From Pseudomonadota bacterium (GTDB taxonomy: Bacteria > Desulfobacterota > Desulfovibrionia > Desulfovibrionales > Desulfovibrionaceae), in NCBI GenBank assembly GCA_023450535.1, contig JAEXGX010000190.1, forward strand, positions 1 to 5,743: a stretch of 5,743 nt of DNA, in the 5' to 3' direction. The position numbers and the translations under genes are program-made. Positions 1 through 5,394 of the stretch are shown piece after piece. Numbering within the stretch: position 1 is the stretch's first letter; each line of letters starts with the position of its first letter. Under the pieces are notes generated by a model. That model was not told the origin of the DNA. It saw only the letters and a list, made by a program, of their open reading frames with translations, and searched no databases.

Positions 1-746
1 TTGCGGTAAGTCTCGACCCTACTCCGGACGCGGTTTCCGCCGCCCTTGAATCGGGCGCGGATATGTTGCTTACGCATCATCCCTTGACGCTTTCCCCTCG
101 CTTTCCCGATCGTCTGGATGCTTACCGGCAGACGCTGGCGTTGCTCCTGACCCATGACATGCCGCACTATGCCGCGCATACGTCATTGGATGCCAACCCT
201 TTCGGGCCTTCTGCCTGGTTGCCCGATGACTTGGGGCTGACCGGGCGAAGCACGTTGGAAGCTACGGGTATGGCGCGTCTGCCGGATGGCCGCGAAATCG
301 CCGGAGGTTTCGGGTGTGTGGGCGATCTGCCGGAAGCTTTTGCTCCGGAAGCCTTTTTTGTGAAACTGGGGCAGTTCTTGTCTTTCAGCCCTGCATTACG
401 CGTCAGCCTCATAGGCACTCCTCCCGAACGCATTCGTCGCGTAGCGCTGTGTACCGGATCCGGTTCTTCCCTGGCGGAGGCAGCTTTCCGGCAGGGTGCG
501 GATATCTATATCACTGGAGATTTCAAGTATCACCCCGCCCTTGACCTGGCCTGGATCGATACTGGTGCCCCGCGTCCTTTTGCCGTTCTGGATGTCGGCC
601 ATTTTTCTTTGGAAGAAGAAATGATCAGGCGTTTCGCATCCCTGATTCGGGAGCGCGCGGACGGCCTGCGCGTCAGCTTCATTCCGGGGCGCGATCCTTT
701 TGCGTCCCTTACTCTGACTTCTGAGCCCACGGAGGTATCATCGTGA
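1..746 (+). CDS. NIF3-like (YbgI/DUF34) dinuclear metal-center protein, 5' truncated
   Basis: The reading frame is open from base 3, so the gene starts upstream of the window; 247 residues are visible and roughly 40-50 are probably missing compared with YbgI. The first visible residues, AVSLDPTPDAVSAALESGAD, match the family's strand-helix segment just before the metal-binding THHP motif (bases 72-83). Other family signatures are HTSLDANPFG, whose Asp (codon 189-191) corresponds to the bridging Asp of YbgI; TGSGSSLAEAA; ADIYITGDFKYH; and the late GHFSLEEE, whose His (600-602) and Glu four residues later (612-614) match YbgI H215/E219. All expected metal ligands are therefore present. There is no room for the PII-like insertion of the long family members, so this is the short form. 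The family's biochemical role is unsettled; proposals include metal-dependent hydrolase or metal-chaperone functions. The stop codon overlaps the next gene's GTG start, indicating one operon. The family call is firm and the function is open. Confidence 0.95.
   Translation, partial: AVSLDPTPDAVSAALESGADMLLTHHPLTLSPRFPDRLDAYRQTLALLLTHDMPHYAAHTSLDANPFGPSAWLPDDLGLTGRSTLEATGMARLPDGREIAGGFGCVGDLPEAFAPEAFFVKLGQFLSFSPALRVSLIGTPPERIRRVALCTGSGSSLAEAAFRQGADIYITGDFKYHPALDLAWIDTGAPRPFAVLDVGHFSLEEEMIRRFASLIRERADGLRVSFIPGRDPFASLTLTSEPTEVSS
731..746 (+). promoter_or_regulatory. Shine-Dalgarno and GTGA overlap coupling the first two genes
   Basis: A GGAGG at 731-735 lies seven bases before a GTG codon at 743. 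That GTG shares bases with the TGA stop of the NIF3-like gene (GTGA, 743-746). This fixes GTG 743 as the start of the downstream gene and implies translational coupling. The ribosome-binding site sits inside the last codons of the upstream gene. Confidence 0.85.
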
Positions 747-1525
747 ATACGCACATCGAACGAATCCGCAAACTGGTTGCCCTGCAACATGTGGATGACG
801 ACATTTACGCTATTGAGCAGGAATTGAAGACGGCACCTGAAGAAGTGGAAGATCTGGCCCGCCGCTTTGCCGAGCAGGAAGAACAGCGCAACCGCATTCT
901 GGACAAACTCCAGCACCTCCGTGAACAGCAGAAGCGTATAGAGCAGGATCTCGAAGGTGAATCTTCCCGCATCAAGAAGAGCAAGAGCAAGCTTATGCAG
1001 GTGGAAAACGACCGCGAATACCAGGCCGTGGTGCGTGAAATGGACAACATGGAGCGCCAGAGCCGCGGCCGTGAAGAAGATCGCATGGTCATTCAGGAGG
1101 AAATCAACCTCCAGGAGGGCAACCTGCGGGATATGGACGAAAGTTGGGGCATACTCAAGGCTGAACTGGAAGTTAAGCGCGAAAATCTTGATACCCGCCT
1201 GGAAGAGGCGCGTACAAAATACGCCTCTCTGGAAAGGCTGCGTAGCGACACCTGTGAGGAAGTGCCGGAACCGGTGCTCAAGCGCTATGAATTCATCCGC
1301 CGCCGCCTCAATCACCCTGTCATCGTGCCGGTGGACAGTGGTGTGTGCAGCGGCTGCCATATCGCCATTCCGCCCCAGGTGTTCATCGAACTTCAGCGCG
1401 GCAAGCAGATCTTGAGCTGTCCCAACTGCCAGCGCCTTATTTACTGGGATCAGCATTTCACTGATCCTGTGAGCAAGCCTGACCCCAAGCCCGTGCAGCA
1501 TTTCTTTGAAGAAGAAGGGGAATAG
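743..1525 (+). CDS. Coiled-coil C4 zinc-ribbon protein, CdsZ/FlgZ (CT398/HP0958) family
   Basis: The 260-residue product has the two-part layout of this family. A long charged helical hairpin spans about residues 5-175, rich in Glu, Lys, Arg and Gln, with the conserved NDREYQAVVREMDNME turn region near 89-104. A C-terminal zinc ribbon has Cys pairs C202-x2-C205 and C226-x2-C229, followed by RLIYW. HP0958 (FlgZ) of Helicobacter binds sigma-54 and flaA mRNA, and Chlamydia CT398 (CdsZ) binds sigma-54 and type III secretion parts, so the product is likely a cytoplasmic adaptor acting on RNA or RNA polymerase. That role here is inference from homologues. The GTG start is chosen from the GGAGG at 731-735 and the 4-base overlap with the NIF3-like gene. 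The gene is directly followed by rnpB. The family is sure; the partner is unknown. Confidence 0.9.
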   Translation: MNTHIERIRKLVALQHVDDDIYAIEQELKTAPEEVEDLARRFAEQEEQRNRILDKLQHLREQQKRIEQDLEGESSRIKKSKSKLMQVENDREYQAVVREMDNMERQSRGREEDRMVIQEEINLQEGNLRDMDESWGILKAELEVKRENLDTRLEEARTKYASLERLRSDTCEEVPEPVLKRYEFIRRRLNHPVIVPVDSGVCSGCHIAIPPQVFIELQRGKQILSCPNCQRLIYWDQHFTDPVSKPDPKPVQHFFEEEGE

Positions 1526-1538
1526 GCGGTGAAATCAT

Positions 1539-1566
1539 GCGCCTGCCAGCATGTTCCGGCGGGCGC
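1539..1566 (+). other. Inverted repeat between the zinc-ribbon gene and rnpB
   Basis: GCGCCTGCC (1539-1547) pairs with GGCGGGCGC (1558-1566), giving a 9-bp stem with one T-G wobble and a 10-base loop. It begins 13 bases after the zinc-ribbon gene's stop and ends about nine bases before the rnpB P1 helix. No real U-tract follows (only TGTTTC), so it is not a convincing terminator. It could be an attenuator, an mRNA 3'-end stabiliser, or a structure guiding 5' processing of an rnpB precursor. No clear -35/-10 pair for rnpB was found here. Confidence 0.5.
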
Positions 1567-1574
1567 TGCATGTT

Positions 1575-1936
1575 TCGGGAGCCGGACGGGCCGTCGCCGC
1601 GCGTATTCACGCGGGGAGGAAAGTCCGGGCTTCACAGGGCGGGATGCCGGATAACGTCCGGGAAGAGCGATCTTCGGCAAGCGCAACAGAGAGCAGACCG
1701 CCGTCGCTATGACGGTAAGGGTGAAAGGGTGGTGTAAGAGACCACCGGCTGCTGTGGCGACACGGCAGGCCAGGCAAGCCCCATCCGAAGCAAGACCAAA
1801 TAGGGAAACCGATCGGCCCGATCTCAGGTTTCCGGGTAGGTTGCTTGAGGGCGCGGGTAACCGTGCTCCTAGAGGAATGACGGCCACTTCGCTTCAGGGC
1901 GGAGAACAAAACCCGGCTTATAGTCCGACTCCCGAA
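1575..1936 (+). ncRNA. rnpB: RNase P RNA, bacterial type A
   Basis: This is the catalytic RNA subunit of RNase P, which cleaves 5' leaders from tRNA precursors. Conserved blocks occur in the right order: GAGGAAAGTCCGGGC (1616-1630), ACAGAGAGCAGACCGCC (1685-1701), GGTAAGGGTGAAAGGGTGG near 1714, a CCAAATAGGG stretch ending at 1805, GGGTAGGTTGCTTGAGG (1834-1850), and ACCCGGCTTA (1911-1920), whose CCGGCTT pairs in P4. The ends are set by the P1 helix: CGGGAGCCGGAC (1576-1587) pairs with GTCCGACTCCCG (1923-1934), 12 positions with a single C-A mismatch. P15 (1804-1810 with 1827-1833) and P16 (1811-1815 with 1819-1823) are recognisable, but they leave no room for the usual GGU on the 5' side of L15. 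Exact ends are uncertain by a few bases. No promoter was recognised, so it may be co-transcribed with the upstream gene and then processed. Confidence 0.97.
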
Positions 1937-1944
1937 TCTTTTTT

Positions 1945-1959
1945 GCGGAAATGTTCCGC
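1945..1959 (+). repeat. Short hairpin after rnpB (H1)
   Basis: GCGGAA and TTCCGC form a perfect 6-bp stem around an ATG triloop, directly after the T-run at 1939-1944. It is followed only by TTTA, so on the + strand it is a poor terminator on its own. It is the first of a chain of small hairpins with GCGG/CCGC cores. Confidence 0.6.
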
Positions 1960-1965
1960 TTTATA

Positions 1966-1985
1966 CCGGGGCGACAGACGCCTCG
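1966..1985 (+). repeat. 20-base direct repeat, copy 1 (hairpin H2)
   Basis: CCGGGGCGACAGACGCCTCG is identical to bases 2140-2159, 174 bases downstream. Each copy contains GGGGCG/CGCCTC arms around an ACAGA loop; in this copy the stem is seven pairs (1967-1973 with 1979-1985). Unlike copy 2 it has no flanking extension and no T-run, so it looks like a terminator stem without its tail. Confidence 0.9.
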
Positions 1986-1997
1986 ACCTGACAGATG

Positions 1998-2022
1998 ACA
2001 AACCCCGCTTTGCGGAGTTTGT
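1998..2022 (+). repeat. Hairpin H3
   Basis: Bases 1998-2008 pair with 2012-2022, ten pairs plus one C-A mismatch (2004/2016), around a TTT triloop. The core is CCGC/GCGG and the outer stem is ACAAAC/GTTTGT. It ends one base before the next hairpin, so the two could stack. Confidence 0.75.
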
Positions 2023-2023
2023 G

Positions 2024-2052
2024 CCGTCTAAGCCGCAAAGCGGCTTAGACGG
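2024..2052 (+). repeat. Perfect 13-bp inverted repeat (H4)
   Basis: CCGTCTAAGCCGC (2024-2036) and GCGGCTTAGACGG (2040-2052) are exact reverse complements separated by AAA; a flanking G-T wobble (2023/2053) extends it. No T-run follows, so it is not an intrinsic terminator. The perfect pairing suggests conservation of RNA structure, a recent repeat-element insertion, or a binding site. Confidence 0.85.
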
Positions 2053-2057
2053 TAATG

Positions 2058-2115
2058 CCCGAAAATCGCTCGCTTTACGGCGCGGCACAGCCGCGATCTG
2101 CTCGCAGTTTTCGGG
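2058..2115 (+). repeat. Nested hairpin H5
   Basis: CCCGAAAA (2058-2065) pairs exactly with TTTTCGGG (2108-2115), enclosing a second perfect hairpin CGCGGC-ACA-GCCGCG (2081-2095). An alternative helix is possible between ATCGC (2065-2069) and GCGAT (2093-2097), so the interior may switch between folds. The last two bases are shared with the next hairpin. Confidence 0.65.
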
Positions 2116-2136
2116 TTGCTGACTTTATCAGCAGCC
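2114..2136 (+). repeat. Hairpin H6
   Basis: GGTTGCTGA (2114-2122) pairs with TCAGCAGCC (2128-2136), nine pairs including one T-G wobble, around a CTTTA loop. It lies two bases before the terminator stem. Its two outer pairs compete with the base of H5. Confidence 0.65.
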
Positions 2137-2138
2137 TC

Positions 2139-2167
2139 GCCGGGGCGACAGACGCCTCGGCTTTTTT
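2139..2167 (+). terminator. Intrinsic terminator upstream of ispDF (contains repeat copy 2)
   Basis: A 9-bp stem (2139-2147 with 2153-2161, one G-T wobble) with an ACAGA loop is followed at once by six Ts (2162-2167). This is the textbook Rho-independent form and would end transcripts coming from the zinc-ribbon gene, rnpB and the hairpin array. Its core is the second copy of the 20-base repeat at 1966-1985; GGC/GCC flanks extend the stem here. Confidence 0.9.
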
Positions 2168-2217
2168 ATACGAGGGCCGTCACGTTCGTGTATCTTCATG
2201 CCTCTAGCGCAACACGG

Positions 2218-2236
2218 CGGTTCTTCAACCGAAAGG
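2218..2236 (+). promoter_or_regulatory. ispDF leader hairpin and weak Shine-Dalgarno
   Basis: CGGTT (2218-2222) and AACCG (2227-2231) form a small stem with a CTTC loop that ends exactly where a modest AAAGG (2232-2236) begins, ten bases before the ATG at 2247. The adjacency might modulate ribosome access, but the stem is short and this is weak evidence. Confidence 0.35.
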
Positions 2237-2246
2237 CAGAAGCGCC

Positions 2247-3476
2247 ATGTCAGAAATCACGACAGAATGCTGGTCCGTTTTGCTGGCGGCCGGGCGCGGG
2301 GAGCGCATGGCCGGGGCCTGTGCCGCGCAGGGCGTTGCGGCCAAACAGTTTCTCTCTTTTAAGGGTGTGCCCCTCTGGTGGCATTCCGTCGTCGCTCTGG
2401 CTGCTGCTCCGCTCATGCGCGGCATTGTGCTCGTCTTTCCTCCCGATATTCTGGAAGAAGCCCGAAGAGAGGCAGAATCTCTTGTTGAACGGCGGCATCC
2501 CGGAGTCCCGCTGCTTTTTCGGGCTGGCGGCCTTCGCCGTCAGGATTCCGTGCGCAACGGGCTGGATGCCTTGCCTTCTTCCTGCAATGTGGTGTTGGTG
2601 CATGACGCCGCGCGTCCTTTTCTCACTCCGGCTCTGGTGACGCGCACGGCCTTTCCGTTAGTGGAGCGCGGCGATATTGACGGTGTGATTCCCGGCCTGC
2701 CGCTTACAGACACGATCAAGGAAATTTCACTGGCGGATTGCGGAGCTCTGGCGGCGCGCACGCCGGATCGCGCTCTGTTGCGCGCGGTGCAGACGCCGCA
2801 GGCTTTTCGGTCTGACGTGTTGCGCCTTGTCCATGCAAGAGCCGAAACTGAAGGCTGGGAAGTAACGGATGACGCATCACTTCTTGAGCGTTGCGGGCGC
2901 GCCGTACTGATTGTGGACGGCGATGAGGGGAATCGCAAAATCACGCGCCCGGAGGATCTGGATATGTTACGCGAAAGAGAGGAAAGACTGCCTTGCTGCG
3001 GCTGGGGCTATGACGTTCACCGCTATGGAGGGAACAGACCCTTGCGTCTTGGCGGCATGGCTATTCCCTGCTCGGAAGGGGCGAACCTCGGCATTGTCGC
3101 GCACTCAGACGGCGATGTGCTGTTGCATGCGCTCATGGACGCCATACTTGGCTGCATGGGCGGAGGAGATATCGGCCGCCTCTTCCCCGACAATGATCCC
3201 CAATGGGAGAATGCGTCGTCGTCTCTTATGCTGGAGCAAGTGCTGGACAGGGCGGCGGAAGCCGGTGTGCGGGTGGTGCACGCCGATTTGACTGTCATTG
3301 CTCAGAAACCGAAATTAGCGCCGTATGCCGGGGAGATTGTCCGTAATGTGGCCCGATTACTGCGGCTGGCTCCCGAACAGGTCAATTTTAAGGCGACCAC
3401 GGAAGAAGGGATGGGATTCACCGGGGATCTCAAGGGTATCAAGGCCGCAGCTATGGTCATGGCCCTGCGCGGATAG
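2247..3476 (+). CDS. ispDF: Bifunctional IspD/IspF isoprenoid synthesis enzyme
   Basis: This 409-residue fusion carries two non-consecutive MEP-pathway steps: IspD couples CTP to 2-C-methyl-D-erythritol 4-phosphate, and IspF cyclises CDP-ME 2-phosphate to MEcPP with loss of CMP. The IspD half (about 1-240) has LAAGRGERM with R20, KQF with K33, the RQDSVRNGL and VHDAARP motifs, T156/K158 in TDTIK, R175, and K231 in RKITRPEDL, matching E. coli R20, K27, T140, R157 and K213. The IspF half (about 251-409) has GYDVH (metal ligands D256, H258), AHSDGDVLLH (H294), GDIGRLFPD (D308) and KATTEEGMGFTG. All expected catalytic and metal residues are present in both halves, so both activities should be intact. 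Between K33 and the GxG motif the loop is several residues longer than in E. coli. The cytoplasmic product starts a new transcription unit after the terminator at 2139-2167. Confidence 0.97.
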   Translation: MSEITTECWSVLLAAGRGERMAGACAAQGVAAKQFLSFKGVPLWWHSVVALAAAPLMRGIVLVFPPDILEEARREAESLVERRHPGVPLLFRAGGLRRQDSVRNGLDALPSSCNVVLVHDAARPFLTPALVTRTAFPLVERGDIDGVIPGLPLTDTIKEISLADCGALAARTPDRALLRAVQTPQAFRSDVLRLVHARAETEGWEVTDDASLLERCGRAVLIVDGDEGNRKITRPEDLDMLREREERLPCCGWGYDVHRYGGNRPLRLGGMAIPCSEGANLGIVAHSDGDVLLHALMDAILGCMGGGDIGRLFPDNDPQWENASSSLMLEQVLDRAAEAGVRVVHADLTVIAQKPKLAPYAGEIVRNVARLLRLAPEQVNFKATTEEGMGFTGDLKGIKAAAMVMALRG

Positions 3477-3495
3477 AGCAATTTCACTTTCAACC

Positions 3496-3514
3496 GGAGT
3501 CAGATGCTTCCATG
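3496..3514 (+). promoter_or_regulatory. Ribosome-binding site and start choice for the glycosyltransferase
   Basis: GGAG at 3496-3499 precedes two ATGs. The one at 3504 is read for only three codons before a stop, while the one at 3512 opens the 586-codon frame. The true start is therefore 3512, at a rather long 12-base spacing; the decoy ATG between them could slightly reduce initiation. Confidence 0.6.
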
Positions 3515-5272
3515 ATAGCTGCCGAAAAACCTGCCGATATCCGAATAATTGAAGACAACACGGGAAAGCTGGTTGATCTCGAGATCCTCCGCTCTGACGC
3601 GCAGCCTTTGCGCATGCTCGGCCCCGGCGGCCCCGCGCGGGAAGAGGCGGTGCTTGCTCCGTTGGAACGGGCCGGGAACATGGTTCTTCCTGTGCTGATC
3701 GGGCTGGGCATGGGGCATGGCCTGCGCGCGCTGCTGGCCCGCCATGACGGCCCGGTAGCCGTGGTGGATAAAGAGCATGCGTTGGTGGAACTTGTTCAGC
3801 CCGGCATTGCCGGGCTGCTGGAAGACCCTCGAGTGCTGTTTGTGGAGGGAAAACCCGGCGAGGAAGGCGTGACGCAGACGCTGAAGGAGCTTACCCGCTG
3901 GCAGGAATCCTGTGGCGGAATGCCCCTTTTTTCCCTGCCGCATCCCTTCCACATGCGTTTTGATCGAGCATGGTATGGCGCTTTGCGCGAGCGATTGGAA
4001 AACAGCCGTAAGTTCGATTTTTGGGGCAAGGCCCGTCAGCCGCGCTTTCGGGACAATGTTCCACGGCTGCTTTTAATTACCAGCCGTTATTTTCTTGTGG
4101 GAGAAGTGGCAGAAGCCTGTGAACGGATTGGTGTGCAACAACGCACCCTCACTCTGGAGAATGATGAGATTTCCAGTGAAGAGTTCGTCAAGGCTTTACT
4201 GCGCGAAGCGTTGGAGTTCCGGCCCGACGCGGTGCTTACCCTGAACCACCTCGGCGTGGATCGCGAAGGTATTCTTACCGAACTTCTGGCAAAGCTGGAA
4301 CTCCCGCTCGTTTCCTGGTTTGTGGACAATCCCCACCTGGTGCTTCATTTATACCGGGGGCTGTCCAGCCCCTGGCTGGCGATATTCACCTGGGATCGGG
4401 ACAATATCGCTTCACTTCGGGAACAGGGCTTTTCCCATGTTTTCCATCTTCCCCTCGGGACAGCACCCGCGCGCTTCCGCCCGGATCTGAAACCGCTGGA
4501 AGGATTGCGCGCGCCAGTGTCCTTTGTGGGCAATTCTATGGTTCACAAGGTGAGCAAGCGCATGGAAAAAGGGCATCTGCCCGCTGCATTGTTGCGGAAT
4601 TATCGCGAAGTGGCCGGAGCTTTCGCCCGTTCATCAGAGCGTTCTGTGCGCGATTTCATTCTGTCCCTTTCGCCAGAACTGGCAGCGTCCTATGACAACC
4701 TTCCGGATATGGAGGCCCGTCTGGCCTATGAAACCATGCTGACCTGGGAATCCACCCGGCAGTACCGGGCCGCGTGCGTTCATGCCCTGTTTGATGTCCC
4801 GCAGGGCAATGAAAAAGGACAAGGGAAGGACGTGAAGCCACTTATTATCGGGGACGACGGCTGGAAAATCAATTTCCGGCATGAGCGCCGCCCCTGGCGC
4901 TGGCATCCTCCTCTGGCCTATTATGACGAACTGCCCAGGCTGTACCCGGCCTGTGATATCAATTTCAATACGACAAGCATGCAGATGAAGGGCGCTGTCA
5001 ATCAGCGGGTGTTCGACGTACCTGCCGCAGGAGCGTTTGTACTTACCGACTGGCGGGAACAAATGGACGAACTGTTTGAGCCGGGGAAAGAAATTATCTG
5101 CTACCGTGAACCTGGTGAAGTGCCGGAACTCGTGCGCTGGTGGCTTGATCATCCTGACGCGCGGGGTAAGATTGCCTCCGCCGGGCGGAAGCGTGTGCTG
5201 GCCTGCCATACCTGGGAGGCCAGACTGCAAAGTATGCTCAAGACACTGAAAGAAGTGTTCGGAGCCCGTTGA
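3512..5272 (+). CDS. CgeB/DUF3880-type glycosyltransferase with N-terminal Rossmann-like region
   Basis: The 586-residue product has no signal peptide or membrane segment. Residues about 30-130 look like a separate Rossmann-type unit: LGPGGPAREEAVL, then VLPVLIGLGMGHGLRALL with a GxGxG-like loop (64-70) and VAVVDKEHAL with an acidic strand end (D86), reminiscent of the N-terminal region of MAF/DUF115 motility-associated proteins. Residues about 184-345 resemble the GT-B N-domain of CgeB/DUF3880 proteins, with LLLITSRYFL, VSWFVDNPH, FTWDRDNIASLREQGF, HLPLGT and SFVGN. Residues about 465-580 match a group 1 glycosyltransferase C-domain: LPRLYPACDINFNTTS, NQRVFDVPAAGAFVLTDWREQMDELFEPGKEIICY. The likely job is sugar transfer to a cell-surface or flagellar acceptor; donor and acceptor are unknown. 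It starts 35 bases after ispDF and is probably co-transcribed with it, though no pathway link is evident. Confidence 0.8.
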   Translation: MIAAEKPADIRIIEDNTGKLVDLEILRSDAQPLRMLGPGGPAREEAVLAPLERAGNMVLPVLIGLGMGHGLRALLARHDGPVAVVDKEHALVELVQPGIAGLLEDPRVLFVEGKPGEEGVTQTLKELTRWQESCGGMPLFSLPHPFHMRFDRAWYGALRERLENSRKFDFWGKARQPRFRDNVPRLLLITSRYFLVGEVAEACERIGVQQRTLTLENDEISSEEFVKALLREALEFRPDAVLTLNHLGVDREGILTELLAKLELPLVSWFVDNPHLVLHLYRGLSSPWLAIFTWDRDNIASLREQGFSHVFHLPLGTAPARFRPDLKPLEGLRAPVSFVGNSMVHKVSKRMEKGHLPAALLRNYREVAGAFARSSERSVRDFILSLSPELAASYDNLPDMEARLAYETMLTWESTRQYRAACVHALFDVPQGNEKGQGKDVKPLIIGDDGWKINFRHERRPWRWHPPLAYYDELPRLYPACDINFNTTSMQMKGAVNQRVFDVPAAGAFVLTDWREQMDELFEPGKEIICYREPGEVPELVRWWLDHPDARGKIASAGRKRVLACHTWEARLQSMLKTLKEVFGAR

Positions 5273-5301
5273 GTGCTCGGGCAGATCCCTGGCAGAATTT
5301 T

Positions 5302-5328
5302 AAAGAAGCCTACAGGGGAGTCTTTTTT
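5302..5328 (+). terminator. Possible weak intrinsic terminator after the glycosyltransferase
   Basis: AAAGA (5302-5306) can pair with TCTTT (5321-5325), with CC/GG (5309-5310, 5315-5316) inside, followed by further Ts. The stem is short, AT-rich and interrupted, so it is a poor match to a standard terminator. It is listed because composition and gene character change here. Confidence 0.3.
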
Positions 5329-5366
5329 CGTCAAGTTGATTTTTTTGACTTCGCAAAAAATCTATG

Positions 5367-5389
5367 CCGTCCGTGTTTGACGGAAGAGG
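5367..5389 (+). promoter_or_regulatory. Leader hairpin plus Shine-Dalgarno of the last gene
   Basis: CCGTC (5367-5371) and GACGG (5379-5383) form a 5-bp stem that abuts AAGAGG (5384-5389), a good ribosome-binding site five bases from the ATG at 5395. The site supports this start. Any regulatory role of the stem is speculative. Confidence 0.45.
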
Positions 5390-5394
5390 TCGCC

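Larger units (their letters stand above)
1937..2246. other. Non-coding gap between rnpB and ispDF, dense with hairpins
   Basis: No credible gene lies here; open frames crossing it are continuations through rnpB or shadows of ispDF. The 5' three-quarters (about 1945-2161) is an almost unbroken run of inverted repeats, listed separately. The run ends in a strong terminator (2139-2167). The last 79 bases should hold the ispDF promoter, because the terminator isolates that gene from rnpB, but no convincing -35/-10 pair was found. TATCTT at 2191-2196 is the best -10 match and lacks a partner. A six-T run at 1939-1944 follows the rnpB P1 helix by four bases and might help end rnpB transcription. 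Confidence 0.8.
5273..5394. other. AT-rich gap after the glycosyltransferase
   Basis: Base composition shifts visibly toward A+T here. GCCCG/CGGGC (5264-5268 with 5278-5282) overlaps the stop codon but lacks a T-run. AAAGA/TCTTT arms with inner CC/GG (5302-5325) run into a six-T tract and may be a weak terminator. GTCAA/TTGAC arms (5330-5334 with 5345-5349) form another weak stem. TTGATT at 5336-5341 could be a -35 element, but no good -10 sits at the right distance, so no promoter is claimed. Confidence 0.5.

Noticed and set aside
530..1501. A 323-codon open frame on the minus strand opposite the zinc-ribbon gene
   Set aside because: It is the antisense shadow of the Glu/Lys-rich coiled-coil gene (Leu/Phe-rich product), covers a gene with clear family motifs and a good ribosome-binding site, and shows no recognisable domain.
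1709..2122. A 137-codon plus-strand open frame through rnpB and the hairpin island
   Set aside because: Most of it translates RNase P RNA core sequence; the product has no protein character and the RNA assignment is firm.
1966..2159. A CRISPR array built on the 20-base direct repeat
   Set aside because: There are only two copies, 154 bases apart, and the repeat is a terminator stem; spacing and number do not fit a CRISPR array.
2162..2200. A sigma-70 promoter for ispDF using TATACG (2167-2172) or TATCTT (2191-2196) as -10
   Set aside because: Neither has an acceptable -35 hexamer 16-18 bases upstream; a promoter is expected in this gap but cannot be placed.
2116..2640. A 174-codon plus-strand open frame crossing the terminator into ispDF
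   Set aside because: It overlaps the IspD coding region in another frame and runs through the intrinsic terminator; it has no family resemblance.
4634..5230. A 198-codon minus-strand open frame within the glycosyltransferase
   Set aside because: It is an antisense shadow of the group 1 glycosyltransferase domain, with no domain of its own.
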